Assembly (NCBI RefSeq): GCF_034521915.1
Contig: NZ_JAXHLU010000001.1
Coordinates: 62,001-126,000, forward strand
DNA length: 64,000 nt
Source of the DNA: Fodinibius sp034521915
Lineage (GTDB): Bacteria; Bacteroidota; Rhodothermia; Balneolales; Balneolaceae
Direction of reading: 5' to 3'
A program made the position numbers and the translations under genes. Below the pieces are notes generated by a model that worked only from the letters and a program-made list of their open reading frames with translations, ran no database searches and was not told the origin of the DNA. Of the stretch, positions 32,669 through 41,832 are shown piece after piece. The number at the start of each line of letters is the position of its first letter. Within the stretch, counting starts at the first letter, position 1.

Positions 32669-34645
32669 TTACTGACCTGTGCTATAAGAGATTGGTGTAT
32701 CAGAATTTTCTGGTGATACTCGTACATAGCCCTGCATCTCCTGGTGCAGCGCCGAGCAGAAATCGGTACAATAGAATGGGAACACGCCTACTTTCTTAGG
32801 TTGCCATTTTAATGTCAGGGTTTCACCAGGCATTACAAGTATCTCGGAAGTGTTAGCTCCTTTCATGGCAAAACCGTGCGGTACGTCCCAGTCCTGCTCG
32901 AGGTTCGTCACGTGGAAGTACACTTCGTCACCAACTTTAATGCCTTCGATATTGTCAGGCGTAAAGTGACTTCGAATAGTAGTCATATACACGTGAACTT
33001 CGTTACCGTCACGAACTACCTTGGTCTCTTTCTCGCTTTTGGTAGCGTGCGGGTGATTATTGTCATCGATTTCGTAGAATCGCTTCTGATTTTTCTTGAC
33101 CTTTTCCGCAGCGATTCCCTGGGCGTAGTGCGGCTCACCCTCGGTGGGGAAGTCGAGCAACAGCTCCATCTTTTCGCCAGAGATATCAATCAGCTGTGCC
33201 GAGTGGAACAACTCTGGTCCGGTTGGCAGGTAACGATCCTTGGTAATTTTGTTTAATGATACCAAGTATTTGCCGTCGGGATTTTCACTGTCACCGCCCG
33301 GAATCATCAAGTGTCCCGGAGAGTAATACACGTCAATACGATCAACGACTTCAGTTTTTTCAATATTCCACTTAACTATTTCGGAAGAGATAAATGCCGT
33401 AGTATAGGCATTTCCTTTGCCATCAAACTCGGTGTGGAGTGGTCCCAATCCTGGGTTTTCCACCTCACCATGTAGAATGGAATCGTATTTTAATACAGGG
33501 ATACCCTGCTCTTCACCTGCGAAGTCTTCGTTTTCAATGGCATCCTGCATTTTGGCAAAGGAGTGAACCGGAATAACCGTAGAAAGTTTACCCCCGGCCG
33601 CGATGTATTGTCCCGTAGGATCTACGTCAACACCGTGCGGTGATTTAGGCGTAGGAAGAAAATAAACAATACCTTCCAGCTTTCGCGGATCAAGTACGCG
33701 TACTTCTTCAATGACTTCACTTTTTGCAATACCGCCTTCTTCGTGATCGATATAATTGCGATAGTGCTTGCCGGGAATCATTTCTCCCTTGCCCTGCTTG
33801 GCATATTCAGCTGCTTTTTTCCAGTTGATAGCAGCGATATAGTCCTTATCATTCTTTGAAGCATTGATCTCTAACAGAGTATTCGCTTCTTCACTGTTAT
33901 ATGAAGTAAAAAATGACCATCCGTCAGAAGGACCTTTTCCTGCATGGGAAAGATCATAATTAAAGCCAGGCATCATAATCTGGAAATCAATGCTCATGTG
34001 TCCTTCATCTGACACCTTGATAAAAGAGATGGTCCCTTTAAAATTCTCTTTATAGCTGTCAATGCTCACATCCATATTCTCCAGACTACCCTCCTTCATA
34101 GGTATACTAAAACGTGTGGCTGCAGAAACGTACTCGGTATTGGGAGTTACAAAAGATGAAGCGTGATTACCCGCCGAATTGGGAATCTCGATAATCTCTT
34201 GTGTTTTAAACTCATCCAAACCGATACGAGCAACACGAGGGGTATTATTCTCATTCATAAATACCCAGCGTCCGTCGGTTTCGCCATCTGTTTGAGATAG
34301 CTCAGGGTGGTGTGCATCGCCCCACGGTATAAATCCGTCGGTCGTCTGCAACATAGCTTTAGTTTCCTCAGAAAATCCATACCCATTTACCGGAGCCTGT
34401 GAAAAGACCGGAATGGTAAAGATATGTCGACCTGATGGCAATCCATATACGCCCATCTGACCATTGTATCCGCCGGAGAAGAAGCCGTAAAATTCGTCGT
34501 GCTCTCCCGGTGCTACGTAGACTTTCTGTGCAGCGTCAGAAGAGGAGCCAAACTCCCCGTTCGAGCTACATCCCATAGATATAAATCCCATAGCTGTGAT
34601 TGCCGCAAGCGACCACAGTAAAGATTTTTTTAACAATTTATTCAT
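32669..34645 (-). CDS. nosZ: Nitrous oxide reductase, lipoprotein/clade II type
   Basis: Terminal denitrification enzyme (nitrous oxide to nitrogen), 658 residues. The N-terminus has no twin-arginine motif; instead a hydrophobic segment ends in a lipobox FISMGC (C26), so export is through Sec and the protein is lipid-anchored, as in clade II NosZ. A seven-bladed propeller holds the CuZ histidines, for example H112/H113 in GDAHHPEL, GNHASSF and DHEEGG. The C-terminal cupredoxin domain binds CuA by C626, C630, H634 and M637 plus the upstream histidine in DVPHGFAMKG. It is preceded by a cytochrome c, its likely donor. Confidence 0.95.
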   Translation of the reverse strand: MNKLLKKSLLWSLAAITAMGFISMGCSSNGEFGSSSDAAQKVYVAPGEHDEFYGFFSGGYNGQMGVYGLPSGRHIFTIPVFSQAPVNGYGFSEETKAMLQTTDGFIPWGDAHHPELSQTDGETDGRWVFMNENNTPRVARIGLDEFKTQEIIEIPNSAGNHASSFVTPNTEYVSAATRFSIPMKEGSLENMDVSIDSYKENFKGTISFIKVSDEGHMSIDFQIMMPGFNYDLSHAGKGPSDGWSFFTSYNSEEANTLLEINASKNDKDYIAAINWKKAAEYAKQGKGEMIPGKHYRNYIDHEEGGIAKSEVIEEVRVLDPRKLEGIVYFLPTPKSPHGVDVDPTGQYIAAGGKLSTVIPVHSFAKMQDAIENEDFAGEEQGIPVLKYDSILHGEVENPGLGPLHTEFDGKGNAYTTAFISSEIVKWNIEKTEVVDRIDVYYSPGHLMIPGGDSENPDGKYLVSLNKITKDRYLPTGPELFHSAQLIDISGEKMELLLDFPTEGEPHYAQGIAAEKVKKNQKRFYEIDDNNHPHATKSEKETKVVRDGNEVHVYMTTIRSHFTPDNIEGIKVGDEVYFHVTNLEQDWDVPHGFAMKGANTSEILVMPGETLTLKWQPKKVGVFPFYCTDFCSALHQEMQGYVRVSPENSDTPISYSTGQ

Positions 34646-34683
34646 AGTATTTCTCTTTTAGATTATTGATTGGTTGATTGGTG

Positions 34684-35151
34684 TTATTGTGATTCTTGTG
34701 CTAAGTATTCTACGACAGCTCGTGCTTTCTCACGCGTCAATTGTTGATTCGTCATTCGTGTTGGATATTCGGTAGTAACTGATTTTGCAACCGGATGCTT
34801 TGCACGCATTTCATCCGTATTTAGTATCAGATTCATGACGTATGCCGGTGACCGTACATTCATTATGCCACCCAGCGGCGGACCCACATAGCGGCTGTCC
34901 AGCTTATGACAGGCGCCACATTTCATATCAAAAACCCGCATGCCCTCTTTCGCCAATTCGGGATCTATTTCGCCAATTTCTATTTCTTCATCCACCGGAC
35001 CAATGCCATGCTCCATTTCAAAATCCGTTAATTTCTGCTCTTCCTTTTCGGCAGAGGCCTCACTTTCATTTTTTTCTCCGCTACCGCCACAAGCCGCAAA
35101 CAGCAGCATTGTTAATATTATCAATCCTGAAAGTTTTGTTATCTGTGACAT
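34684..35151 (-). CDS. Cytochrome c lipoprotein of nos operon
   Basis: Exported monohaem cytochrome of 155 residues. Lipobox LLFAAC gives lipidated C21, followed by an acidic linker. The haem motif is C78-G-A-C81-H82-K, with GPPLGGI downstream and a distal methionine candidate M133 in TRMTNQQL. It begins the nos operon and is a likely donor to NosZ (inference). An AAGA-N8-TCTT box is 18 bp before the ATG. Confidence 0.9.
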   Translation of the reverse strand: MSQITKLSGLIILTMLLFAACGGSGEKNESEASAEKEEQKLTDFEMEHGIGPVDEEIEIGEIDPELAKEGMRVFDMKCGACHKLDSRYVGPPLGGIMNVRSPAYVMNLILNTDEMRAKHPVAKSVTTEYPTRMTNQQLTREKARAVVEYLAQESQ

Positions 35152-35168
35152 AATCCTATTAAAGTTTT

Positions 35169-35184
35169 AAGAGTTCTTTATCTT
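35169..35184. promoter_or_regulatory. Rrf2-type operator candidate (nos operon)
   Basis: AAGAGTTCTTTATCTT, 18 bp before the first gene of the nos operon. Only the outer AAGA/TCTT arms match the nirK box, so it is the weakest of the five, but its position is consistent. Confidence 0.4.
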
Positions 35185-35376
35185 CTATTAATAATTAGTA
35201 CAAGTAATGTGCCAAGAATCAACAGCCGGCTATATGTTGTGTGAAATAACACCTGTATAATCTATTTACTGATATACATGCTTGAAATATTCTTTAAGGA
35301 TATTACTAGCTATTGAATTTTTGCAGATACACAACAAAATTACTTTTAACCATTGCAGTACTGCAATACATTGTGA

Positions 35377-35829
35377 TTAACCCCAAACAAATTTTCCATC
35401 AGGTGTTATGCGTAAATCCTTTGCCTTTCCTTCCTTCGACATATCCTGCAAGCTGGTGGTTGTAAACAACTCATTTATTTCATCTCGAGTATCCTCCCAC
35501 ATTTCATGCATTGGACAAGGTTTTTCACTACCACAGCCGGGTAATCCCAAAACACACTCGGTAAAAATAGCCGACCCGTCAATGGCTTCAACAACCTCTT
35601 TCAGCATAATTTCCCTGCCTGACTTTGACAGCCTCACGCCTCCCTTCGGACCTTTCATCGATTCCAGAATATCTTCAGCTGTTAATTGCTGCAGTATTTT
35701 AGTCAAAAAATGGAAGGAGATATCCAGCTTTTCACTCAATTCTTTGATTGATACATAATCCTCTCTCGAGATCGATGCAAGATAGATCATTGCCCGAAGG
35801 CCGTACACACATGATGTAGAGAAGATCAT
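35377..35829 (-). CDS. Rrf2 family transcriptional regulator
   Basis: Regulator of 150 residues with a winged helix (VYGLRAMIYLAS, VSIKELSEKLDISFHFLTKILQQL, GPKGGVRLS) and the Fe-S cluster cysteines of NsrR/IscR relatives: C92-x6-C99-x5-C105. Proteins with this pattern respond to NO or Fe-S state. Placed next to the nos operon it is the natural candidate to control denitrification. The perfect-context palindrome 15 bp upstream of its own start suggests autoregulation. Which ligand it senses is inferred. Confidence 0.9.
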   Translation of the reverse strand: MIFSTSCVYGLRAMIYLASISREDYVSIKELSEKLDISFHFLTKILQQLTAEDILESMKGPKGGVRLSKSGREIMLKEVVEAIDGSAIFTECVLGLPGCGSEKPCPMHEMWEDTRDEINELFTTTSLQDMSKEGKAKDLRITPDGKFVWG

Positions 35830-35843
35830 TTATTTTAAGTTTT

Positions 35844-35859
35844 AAGACAATTTTATCTT
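35844..35859. promoter_or_regulatory. Rrf2-type operator candidate (autoregulatory)
   Basis: TTTAAGACAATTTTATCTTAAA (core 35844-35859) is a 10-bp-arm palindrome with one mismatch, 15 bp upstream of the Rrf2 start. It extends the AAGACAA/TTGTCTT core of the nirK box. Confidence 0.55.
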
Positions 35860-35945
35860 AAATATAACTCGCTTGTAAATAACCTTCAACTTTTTTTGGC
35901 ACTTTATTTTTGTTATGTGATCTCAGAGATTAGTAGGAACAAACG

Positions 35946-36948
35946 TTATTCGCTATATCGCCGGATATACCATTGTACGGTCTCTCTCAAACGTTGCTCA
36001 AACGACGCCTCGCTATTCCATCCCAGCTCTTCCTTAATTTTAGAGGCGTCAATAGCATAGCGAAAATCATGTCCGGGACGATCTTTGACAAAGGTAATCA
36101 GGTTTTTGAAATCCGAGCTCGGTGCATCACCGACCTCCTCATTTAAAATATTACAAATCTTCTTTACCAGATCGATATTCTTCCATTCGTTATTGCCGCC
36201 TATAATATAGGTTTCTCCCGATTCTCCCTTATTAAAAACCAGATCCAATGCACGGCAGTGTTCCTGAACATAGAGCCAATCGCGGACATTTTCTCCTTTT
36301 CCATAAACGGGAATATCATTGTGCTTGAGTGCCGTACGAATAACGGTGGGAATCAACTTTTCGTCGTGCTGGTGCGGACCAAAATTATTGGAACAGTTTG
36401 TTGTAACCACATTCATCCCGTAGGTGTGAAAATACGATCGAATAATAAAATCACTACCCGCTTTTGATGCCGAATACGGTGAATTCGGGGCATAGGGAGA
36501 GTCCTCCGAAAAAGCGCCCTGTTCCCCCAGCTCTCCATACACTTCATCGGTGGATACATGCAAAAATCGATTATTTTGCCACTGTTCTTCATCCTCTTTC
36601 CAAAACTGTCGGCATTCCTCAACCAAATTAAAAGTCCCCACTACATTCGACTGAATAAAAGGCTCCGGCCCCTTGATAGAGTTGTCTACATGCGACTCTG
36701 CCGCAAGGTGGAAATACGCCTTCGGGCTTATAGCTTCGGATGATATTCCGTACGGCCTCGCGATCTACAATATCCAGCTTTTTAAAGGTATAGCGATTCG
36801 AATTTTTAATCTCATCGAGATATGATAAATCCGAAGCGTAGCCAAGTTTATCGATATTGAGCAGCTGATAATCGGGATACTTCTCGTGCAAATACAGCAG
36901 CAAATTTGATCCTATGAATCCCGCACCGCCTGTAACTAATATTCTCAT
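35946..36948 (-). pseudogene. rfbB: dTDP-glucose 4,6-dehydratase, frameshifted
   Basis: First dehydration step of dTDP-L-rhamnose synthesis. The N-terminal piece (36948 to about 36711) has TGGAGFIGSNLLLYL and FKKLDIVDREAVRNII. The C-terminal piece, in another frame from about 36709, has the catalytic-type VSTDEVYGELGE, YSASKAG and TTNCSNNFGPHQ. Between them, dropping one base near 36710 restores VFHLAAESHVDNS in phase. The span is 1003 bases, one more than a multiple of three, and would give 333 residues. It could be a sequence error or a genuine frameshift. It forms the first gene downstream in the minus-strand rhamnose set. Confidence 0.88.
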
Positions 36949-37022
36949 TCTAAATCTTTATTCTAATTTAAATTATTAGCTCTTATTCTCTTGTCCTGTG
37001 AAATACGATTTGAGCCGCTTTT

Positions 37023-37210
37023 AAACAAACATCTTTCCATAGTGAGTCTTTAAGTACTTTTCACGCTTTATCGCATACTTTTTATTTCGACAACCTTCAT
37101 AGTAGATCAATTTGAATGGTCGGCGGTTCTTTGTTGATTGAACGTTACCTGCTTGATGTTTCTCAAATCGTGATCGCAGATCATCCGTATAACCTTCTTT
37201 TTCGCCTTTT
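37023..37210 (-). pseudogene. GIY-YIG nuclease remnant
   Basis: Minus-strand frame with the C-terminal half of a small GIY-YIG endonuclease: GYTDDLRSRFEKHQAGNV, then NRRPFKLIYYE, KREKYLKTHYGKMF, stop at 37023. The expected N-terminal catalytic YVYVL...Y-IG half is missing; the sequence before it (about 37211 on) does not continue the family. No ATG is available. This is a decayed relative of the intact gene at 38617-38910. The rest of the gap to 37730, including a 121-residue plus-strand frame, shows nothing credible. Confidence 0.7.
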
Positions 37211-37730
37211 GGCTTGACCCATCCCGATTATCTCGGGACCAGCAAAGCTGAAGTAAAAACTCTCCCGAAAGCTTTCGGGATAACTCCTCGGTGCCGGTTT
37301 CATCAATCAACGCTGATTAAATTCTATAGCAGCCCCTCGTCAGACAGAAATTTCTCCCATCTGGTTTTTAACGCTTTCGATAATAATAAGTTGATTACTT
37401 ATTATGAAATTCACGGTTTAAAGTATGGCCTTGAATTGTATACTGCAGCCAAAGGATGCTATTTTGTAGATTTTATACTGGTGATATACCAATATTATGC
37501 ACAATTGTCTAAAGACCATCAAAATCTACGCATCCTGCAAGCTAAAGTGATTATACAATTTATAGTCTTGATTTTTTAGTTCCTTTTGTATCAAGACAAA
37601 AGGAACACTACAAAATTTAGATTCTGTTTTACATAGTTCAAAAATAAAACACAACGATTTGCCGATAGACTTTACTTTCAACTATTTCACGGTATAAATC
37701 CACTACCCGTAACAAGTACTTGTTTTTTCT

Positions 37731-38279
37731 TCATGAGAATAGATCTTCCTCTTTAATTTCCTGAAGCCGCGGTTGGTGCATATCTTTCTCTGAGATAATG
37801 GGATCAGTAACCTTCCAATCGATATTCAGTTCGGGATCATCCCATAACAGCCCCCGCTCTCCTTCCGGATAGTAATAGTCGCTGCATTTATAATACACTA
37901 ACGCATCATCCGATAGCACCGAAAATCCGTGAGCAAACCCCTTGGGGATAAACATCTGGTGTTTATTTTCGGCGGAAAGTTCCATCGCTACGTGCTCACC
38001 AAATGTGGAAGAACCTTTCCGCAAATCTACCGCCACATCCAAAATGGCTCCCTGCATTATCATCAACAATTTATCCTGCTGCCGCTCAATCTGATAGTGC
38101 AATCCGCGTACAGTATTCTTCTGAGATTTGGACAGGTTATCCTGCACAAAATGGACATCAATATTTTTCTCCTTTAGGTGCTGCTCCCGGTAGGTCTCCA
38201 GAAAAAATCCCCGATCGTCCCGATATACCTCAGGCTTTAGCAATAACACATCGGGGATGTCAGTTTTAATTATTTCCAT
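37731..38279 (-). CDS. rfbC: dTDP-4-dehydrorhamnose 3,5-epimerase
   Basis: Cupin-fold epimerase of the rhamnose pathway. The chosen start at 38279 (MEIIKTDIPDVLLLKPEVY) gives the usual family N-terminus; longer in-frame starts at 38285 and 38309 are possible. Seen: DDRGFFLETY, FVQDNLSKSQKNTVRGLHYQ with its catalytic histidine, the KGSSTFGEH strand, IPKGFAHGFSVLSDDA and WDDPELNIDW. It is separated from rfbB by a GIY-YIG remnant and from rfbD by repeats. Confidence 0.93.
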   Translation of the reverse strand: MEIIKTDIPDVLLLKPEVYRDDRGFFLETYREQHLKEKNIDVHFVQDNLSKSQKNTVRGLHYQIERQQDKLLMIMQGAILDVAVDLRKGSSTFGEHVAMELSAENKHQMFIPKGFAHGFSVLSDDALVYYKCSDYYYPEGERGLLWDDPELNIDWKVTDPIISEKDMHQPRLQEIKEEDLFS

Positions 38280-38299
38280 ACTCATATTTTGGAATTCAA

Positions 38300-38402
38300 T
38301 TAAGTCCAAGATTTCTCGTATACCCTCAAACTTTGGCGATGATGCTCAGCTTGATTGCGAATATATGGTTTTACTTTTTCAATCGCAGAAGCTTAAACCA
38401 AA
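38300..38402 (-). pseudogene. REP-associated (IS200-like) transposase fragment
   Basis: Short minus-strand scrap reading ASAIEKVKPYIRNQAEHHRQ and ending SLRVYEKSWT before a stop at 38300-38302. It resembles the C-terminal end of IS200-like/RAYT Y1 transposases, which usually read EKVKxYIxNQxEHH. A stop codon sits just before it, so nothing else remains. It lies beside family C repeats. Confidence 0.55.
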
Positions 38403-38494
38403 AATTCCTCATACAACCTCCACCAACGCCTTATATTGGCTATAAAAACGGTAATCATTGCTTTTTTTATAAGAAAAAAACAACGTTGATGTCA

Positions 38495-38620
38495 TGGTGA
38501 GCGGAGTCGAACCATCTCCTCGAAATAGATGGCTCTTGAATCAGGGAAATTAGTTAGATGCTACGCGAACCTAATGGAAGGAGATCCCTCCGCGCCGGTC
38601 GGGATGACATTGCTTTTTAT
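38495..38620. repeat. Dispersed repeat, family C copy 1
   Basis: Contains gagcggagtcgaaccatctc, then gctacgcgaacctaatggaa and ggagatccctccgcgccggtc. Parts recur in the 39005-39345 tract. Boundaries are approximate. Confidence 0.65.
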
Positions 38621-38910
38621 ATAAGAAGCTCCTCATACAAATCTTTCCACTTCGGATTTAACCGTTCAATAAGAACCTCTTTTTTCTTTCGGGTCCATCG
38701 CTTTATCTGCTTTTCGCGGTCAATGGCGTCTTGCGGGCAGTCACATTCCTCAATATATACCAATTTTGTGCAATTGTATCGCTTTGTAAAGCCCTCCACC
38801 AATCTATGTTTATGCTGCCAGCCTCGGCAAATGATGTCGCCCGTCATGCCGGTATAGAGTACTGTGTGATGAGTATTAGTCATAATATAAACGTGATATT
38901 TCTTTTCCAT
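38617..38910 (-). CDS. GIY-YIG nuclease family protein
   Basis: Small single-domain GIY-YIG endonuclease-like protein of 97 residues from a start at 38910 (MEKKYHVYIMTNTHHTVLYT); the in-frame extension upstream does not match the family. It shows YHVYIMTN, the YTGMTGDI strand-helix, a WQHKHRLVEGFTKRYNCTKLVY stretch and IDREKQIKRWTRKKKEVLIE, as in YhbQ/URI-type proteins. These are often mobile-like or repeat-associated. It is inserted between rfbC and rfbD. Confidence 0.88.
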   Translation of the reverse strand: MEKKYHVYIMTNTHHTVLYTGMTGDIICRGWQHKHRLVEGFTKRYNCTKLVYIEECDCPQDAIDREKQIKRWTRKKKEVLIERLNPKWKDLYEELLI

Positions 38911-39004
38911 AGAATAGTAAGACCGTTTAAGAGGTGAAATCTTACAAGCAACAATCGTCATTGCTCCCTTTACACAATGACAGCTTTTGTGTATGAGAGT
39001 TTAG

Positions 39005-39345
39005 CCCTTTAAATACTATGCGAACTTTTTCCGGGAGACTGCCGCGGTTATTCCGCTAACGCGGAACGCCCTCGCAGTGACATTGCTTTTTTAAACAACA
39101 ACGGCTGTCATCGCGAGCGAAATGGAGTGGAGCGTGGCGATCTCCATAAAACAATTTACTAAGGCTTAAAGGATAACCTTTAGATGCTACGCAAATCTAT
39201 TCAAGAAGATTACCACGGTCGTCCCGCGAATGCGGGACTCCCTCGTAATGACAGCCTTTAAAAAACAACGACTGTCATCGCGCCGTGCCCCATAGTTGCG
39301 GGGAGCGGAGTCGAACCATCTCCTTGAAATAGATTGCTCGTGAGC
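39005..39345. repeat. Dispersed repeat cluster, family C copies 2-4
   Basis: Three or more related repeat units in tandem, ending about 39345: actgccgcgg...ccctcgcagtgacattg, ctgtcatcgcgagcgaaatg with gtggcgatctcc, then gctacgcaaatctattcaag and gtcccgcgaatgcgggactccctcgt, and gagcggagtcgaaccatctc. Each contains small GC-rich inverted repeats (ccgctaacgcgg, tcccgcgaatgcggga). No gene is present in 38911-39363. Confidence 0.7.
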
Positions 39346-39363
39346 GAGGGAACGCACCTTTAC

Positions 39364-40233
39364 TTACAACCGATTAAGCAGCTTTCGTAACCCCTCTTTC
39401 CAATCAATAATCTCAATTCCTGAAATCTCATCAATCTTATGTGTGCATAATTTCGAAAAATACGGACGTTCGGCTTTGGTGGGAAAGGCATCCGAATCAA
39501 CCGGCTCAATCTCAACGTCCATACTAGCCTGATCAAAAATTTCCCGGGCCAAATCGTACCACGTTATCAATCCATCTGAAGTGATGTGATAAGTTCCACG
39601 ATGTCCATTTTCCAATAGTGTCAAACAGTTACGAACCACATTTTCAGCAAAAGCAGGACTGCCCCACTGGTCATTCACCACCTGCAGCTCGTCGCGCTCC
39701 TGTGCCAGCCGAATCATAGTCTTTACGAAGTTGGAACCAAACTGGCCACACAGCCATGATACGCGAATAATTAAATGGTTTTCAGCGGTCTGACGAATAG
39801 CCTGCTCCCCCTCCCACTTGGTCTTGCCATACCAGTTCACAGGATCAGCCGGATGATCTTCAGGATATCCCTCCGGAAATTCCCTTTTATTAAGCTTTGT
39901 GCCGGGAAACACATAATCAGTCGAATAGTGCACCAGCTTAAATTCCAGCTGCTGACTCAGTTCTGCCAGGTACAACGGAGCCTCCATATTGACCTTACGA
40001 GCCAGCTTCTTATGATCTTCGGCTCCATCCACATCCGTAAAGGCTGCGCAATTAATTACAACATCCGGCTTTTGATCACGAAACTCATCAGAAACCTCCT
40101 GATAATGGGTGATATCCAGATCACTTGATGTGTACGAGAGCAAGGCAATCTCATCTGAATAGTCTCTATTAATAATGCGTTGCCACTCTCTGCCCAATTG
40201 TCCTGATGCCCCAAGTAGTATTGCTTTCATCAT
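39364..40233 (-). CDS. rfbD: dTDP-4-dehydrorhamnose reductase
   Basis: NADPH-dependent last step of dTDP-rhamnose synthesis, 289 residues. GASGQLGREWQ is the Rossmann loop, then SDLDITH, NCAAFTDVDGAED, HYSTDYVFPGT (catalytic Tyr in Y-x3-K as YGKTKWEGEQ), and ISRVSWLCG-type strand. The start overlaps the rfbA stop by one base. It continues the minus-strand order rfbA-rfbD and is followed by repeats rather than rfbC. Confidence 0.93.
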   Translation of the reverse strand: MMKAILLGASGQLGREWQRIINRDYSDEIALLSYTSSDLDITHYQEVSDEFRDQKPDVVINCAAFTDVDGAEDHKKLARKVNMEAPLYLAELSQQLEFKLVHYSTDYVFPGTKLNKREFPEGYPEDHPADPVNWYGKTKWEGEQAIRQTAENHLIIRVSWLCGQFGSNFVKTMIRLAQERDELQVVNDQWGSPAFAENVVRNCLTLLENGHRGTYHITSDGLITWYDLAREIFDQASMDVEIEPVDSDAFPTKAERPYFSKLCTHKIDEISGIEIIDWKEGLRKLLNRL

Positions 40234-40937
40234 TATTCAGAATCAACCAATTCATTTGCCCGCTTGTATGATGAGGGCGTTCCCGCATCAGTCCACCAAC
40301 CCTCCATCACCGAAAACCGCATACCGTCCTCTTTTATATAGTGATTATTGACGTCAGTAATTTCCAGTTCTCCGCGATCGGATGGCTCCAGATCCCGAAT
40401 AAAATCAAAGACCCGGGAATCATACATATACACTCCGGTCACCGCCAACTTACTTTTAGGCTGATCCGGTTTTTCTTCGATTCCAACGATTTTATCACCC
40501 TCTACTTCTGCCACTCCAAAACGCTCGGGATCATCTACTTCTTTAAGTAAAATTTGTGCTCCCTCACCGGGATAGGAATTTATTGCCTTCTGCAGGGAGG
40601 TTTGGAAGATATTATCTCCCAGAATCACCGTCATGGAATCATCTCCCACAAAGTTTTCTGCCAGTCCCAACGCCTGTGCAATTCCGCCGGCCTCATCCTG
40701 CACTTTATACGTAAATCGGCAGCCAAAATCCTTACCCGATCCCAGCAGGTTTACCACATCCCCCATGTGCTCGGTACCGGTTACAATCAATATTTCTTCT
40801 ATACCTGCGTTGGTTAATTTCTGAATGGGATAATAAATCATCGGCTTATTACCCACCGGCAACAAGTGTTTGTTGGTTACTTTCGTCAGTGGATATAGTC
40901 TCGATCCCGTGCCGCCCGCTAAAATAATGCCTTTCAT
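40233..40937 (-). CDS. rfbA: Glucose-1-phosphate thymidylyltransferase
   Basis: Nucleotidyltransferase of 234 residues, a short form of RmlA (about 290 is common), starting the dTDP-sugar route. GIILAGGTGSRLYPLTKVTN binds nucleotide; LLPVGNKPMIYYP, VILGDNIF and GWWTDAGTP are present. The family's C-terminal extra domain is absent, so it is the short type. It overlaps rfbD by one base. Confidence 0.9.
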   Translation of the reverse strand: MKGIILAGGTGSRLYPLTKVTNKHLLPVGNKPMIYYPIQKLTNAGIEEILIVTGTEHMGDVVNLLGSGKDFGCRFTYKVQDEAGGIAQALGLAENFVGDDSMTVILGDNIFQTSLQKAINSYPGEGAQILLKEVDDPERFGVAEVEGDKIVGIEEKPDQPKSKLAVTGVYMYDSRVFDFIRDLEPSDRGELEITDVNNHYIKEDGMRFSVMEGWWTDAGTPSSYKRANELVDSE

Positions 40938-41299
40938 AGTCTTAATTTGTGATCAATGAATGTAAAACCATCCGAAGCATATAAAATTATTACTACGGAT
41001 GCTCAATATAATTTCTTTAGGCTGATCTTTAAAATATCTCTCACTTAAACTTTTAAAGACCAATTTTTAACTATTTTACCATATAAAACTTTAAATTATG
41101 TAACATTATAGTCTGTGTTCCCTCCTGATAGTACAGCAGACGACTAAAAAATAAATATTTTACAATCATCGTTAATGAAAATTAATTAGGTCTATACAGT
41201 CGTTATTATAATATTGGCGATGAAGTTTCATTAAGGATGGTAAAACATTTAATGTTTTCTAACATTTGCAATAAAATTGATATTTAGACATCTACAGCT
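40938..41299. other. Intergenic region upstream of pilin-like genes
   Basis: 362-base AT-rich gap between divergent rfbA and the pilin-like block. TAACATTTG at about 41260 resembles a Bacteroidota promoter, but spacing is poor. No repeat, hairpin or gene is supported. Confidence 0.6.
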
Positions 41300-41812
41300 A
41301 TGGTAGGATATAGTGAAGTATTACAAACAATGGCAGCAATGGTGCTGTTTTCCCTGATCTTGTTGACTTCAAATAAGATAATCTTTCTTAACAGTCAGCA
41401 TGAAGTCGAAAGTGAAGTTGAGAAAAGAGCTATCACTATTGCTCAAAGTTACATTGATAGAGCACGCGCTCTGCCTTTTGATGCCAATACAGTATCAGGC
41501 GAACCTTCTCAAGTACCCGAAGGATTCTCTGATTGTGGCCAGGCCAATTCCACAGATTTCAATGACTTTGATGATTATCACGATTTAAAGGAAAAGGTGG
41601 ATTGGGAACCCGGTTCTGGTGATGAAGCATTCCAAGTAGATGTAGAGGTATTGTATGTAAGTCCGCCGAATTATGAAATGGCAAGCGGCCACACTGACAC
41701 ACCCTACACCGAATACAAAAAAATGGTTGTAACCGTGACCAGCGACTATCTGAAAGATGGAAACGGTGACAACATTGAAATTAAAATACCGTACTTGCGC
41801 CGATATTATTAA
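41300..41812 (+). CDS. Pilin-like secreted protein
   Basis: Protein of 170 residues with a short N-terminus (MVGYSEVLQ) and one hydrophobic helix to about residue 26 that runs into an amphipathic helix (SEVEKRAITIAQSYIDRARAL), the layout of type IV pilin-like proteins. The G3-Y4 position could be a prepilin cleavage site, but the conserved Glu5 is not at the expected place. The C-terminal part is beta-rich and acidic (CG, DDYHDLKEKVDWEPGSGDE). It is followed 20 bases later by another pilin-like gene. Confidence 0.65.
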   Translation: MVGYSEVLQTMAAMVLFSLILLTSNKIIFLNSQHEVESEVEKRAITIAQSYIDRARALPFDANTVSGEPSQVPEGFSDCGQANSTDFNDFDDYHDLKEKVDWEPGSGDEAFQVDVEVLYVSPPNYEMASGHTDTPYTEYKKMVVTVTSDYLKDGNGDNIEIKIPYLRRYY

Positions 41813-41832
41813 CAATAATACAAGTTAACATT

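Noticed and set aside
37214..37579. Plus-strand frame of 121 residues in the rfbB-rfbC gap
   Set aside because: No domain, low-complexity composition and overlap with the remnant region; treated as non-coding.
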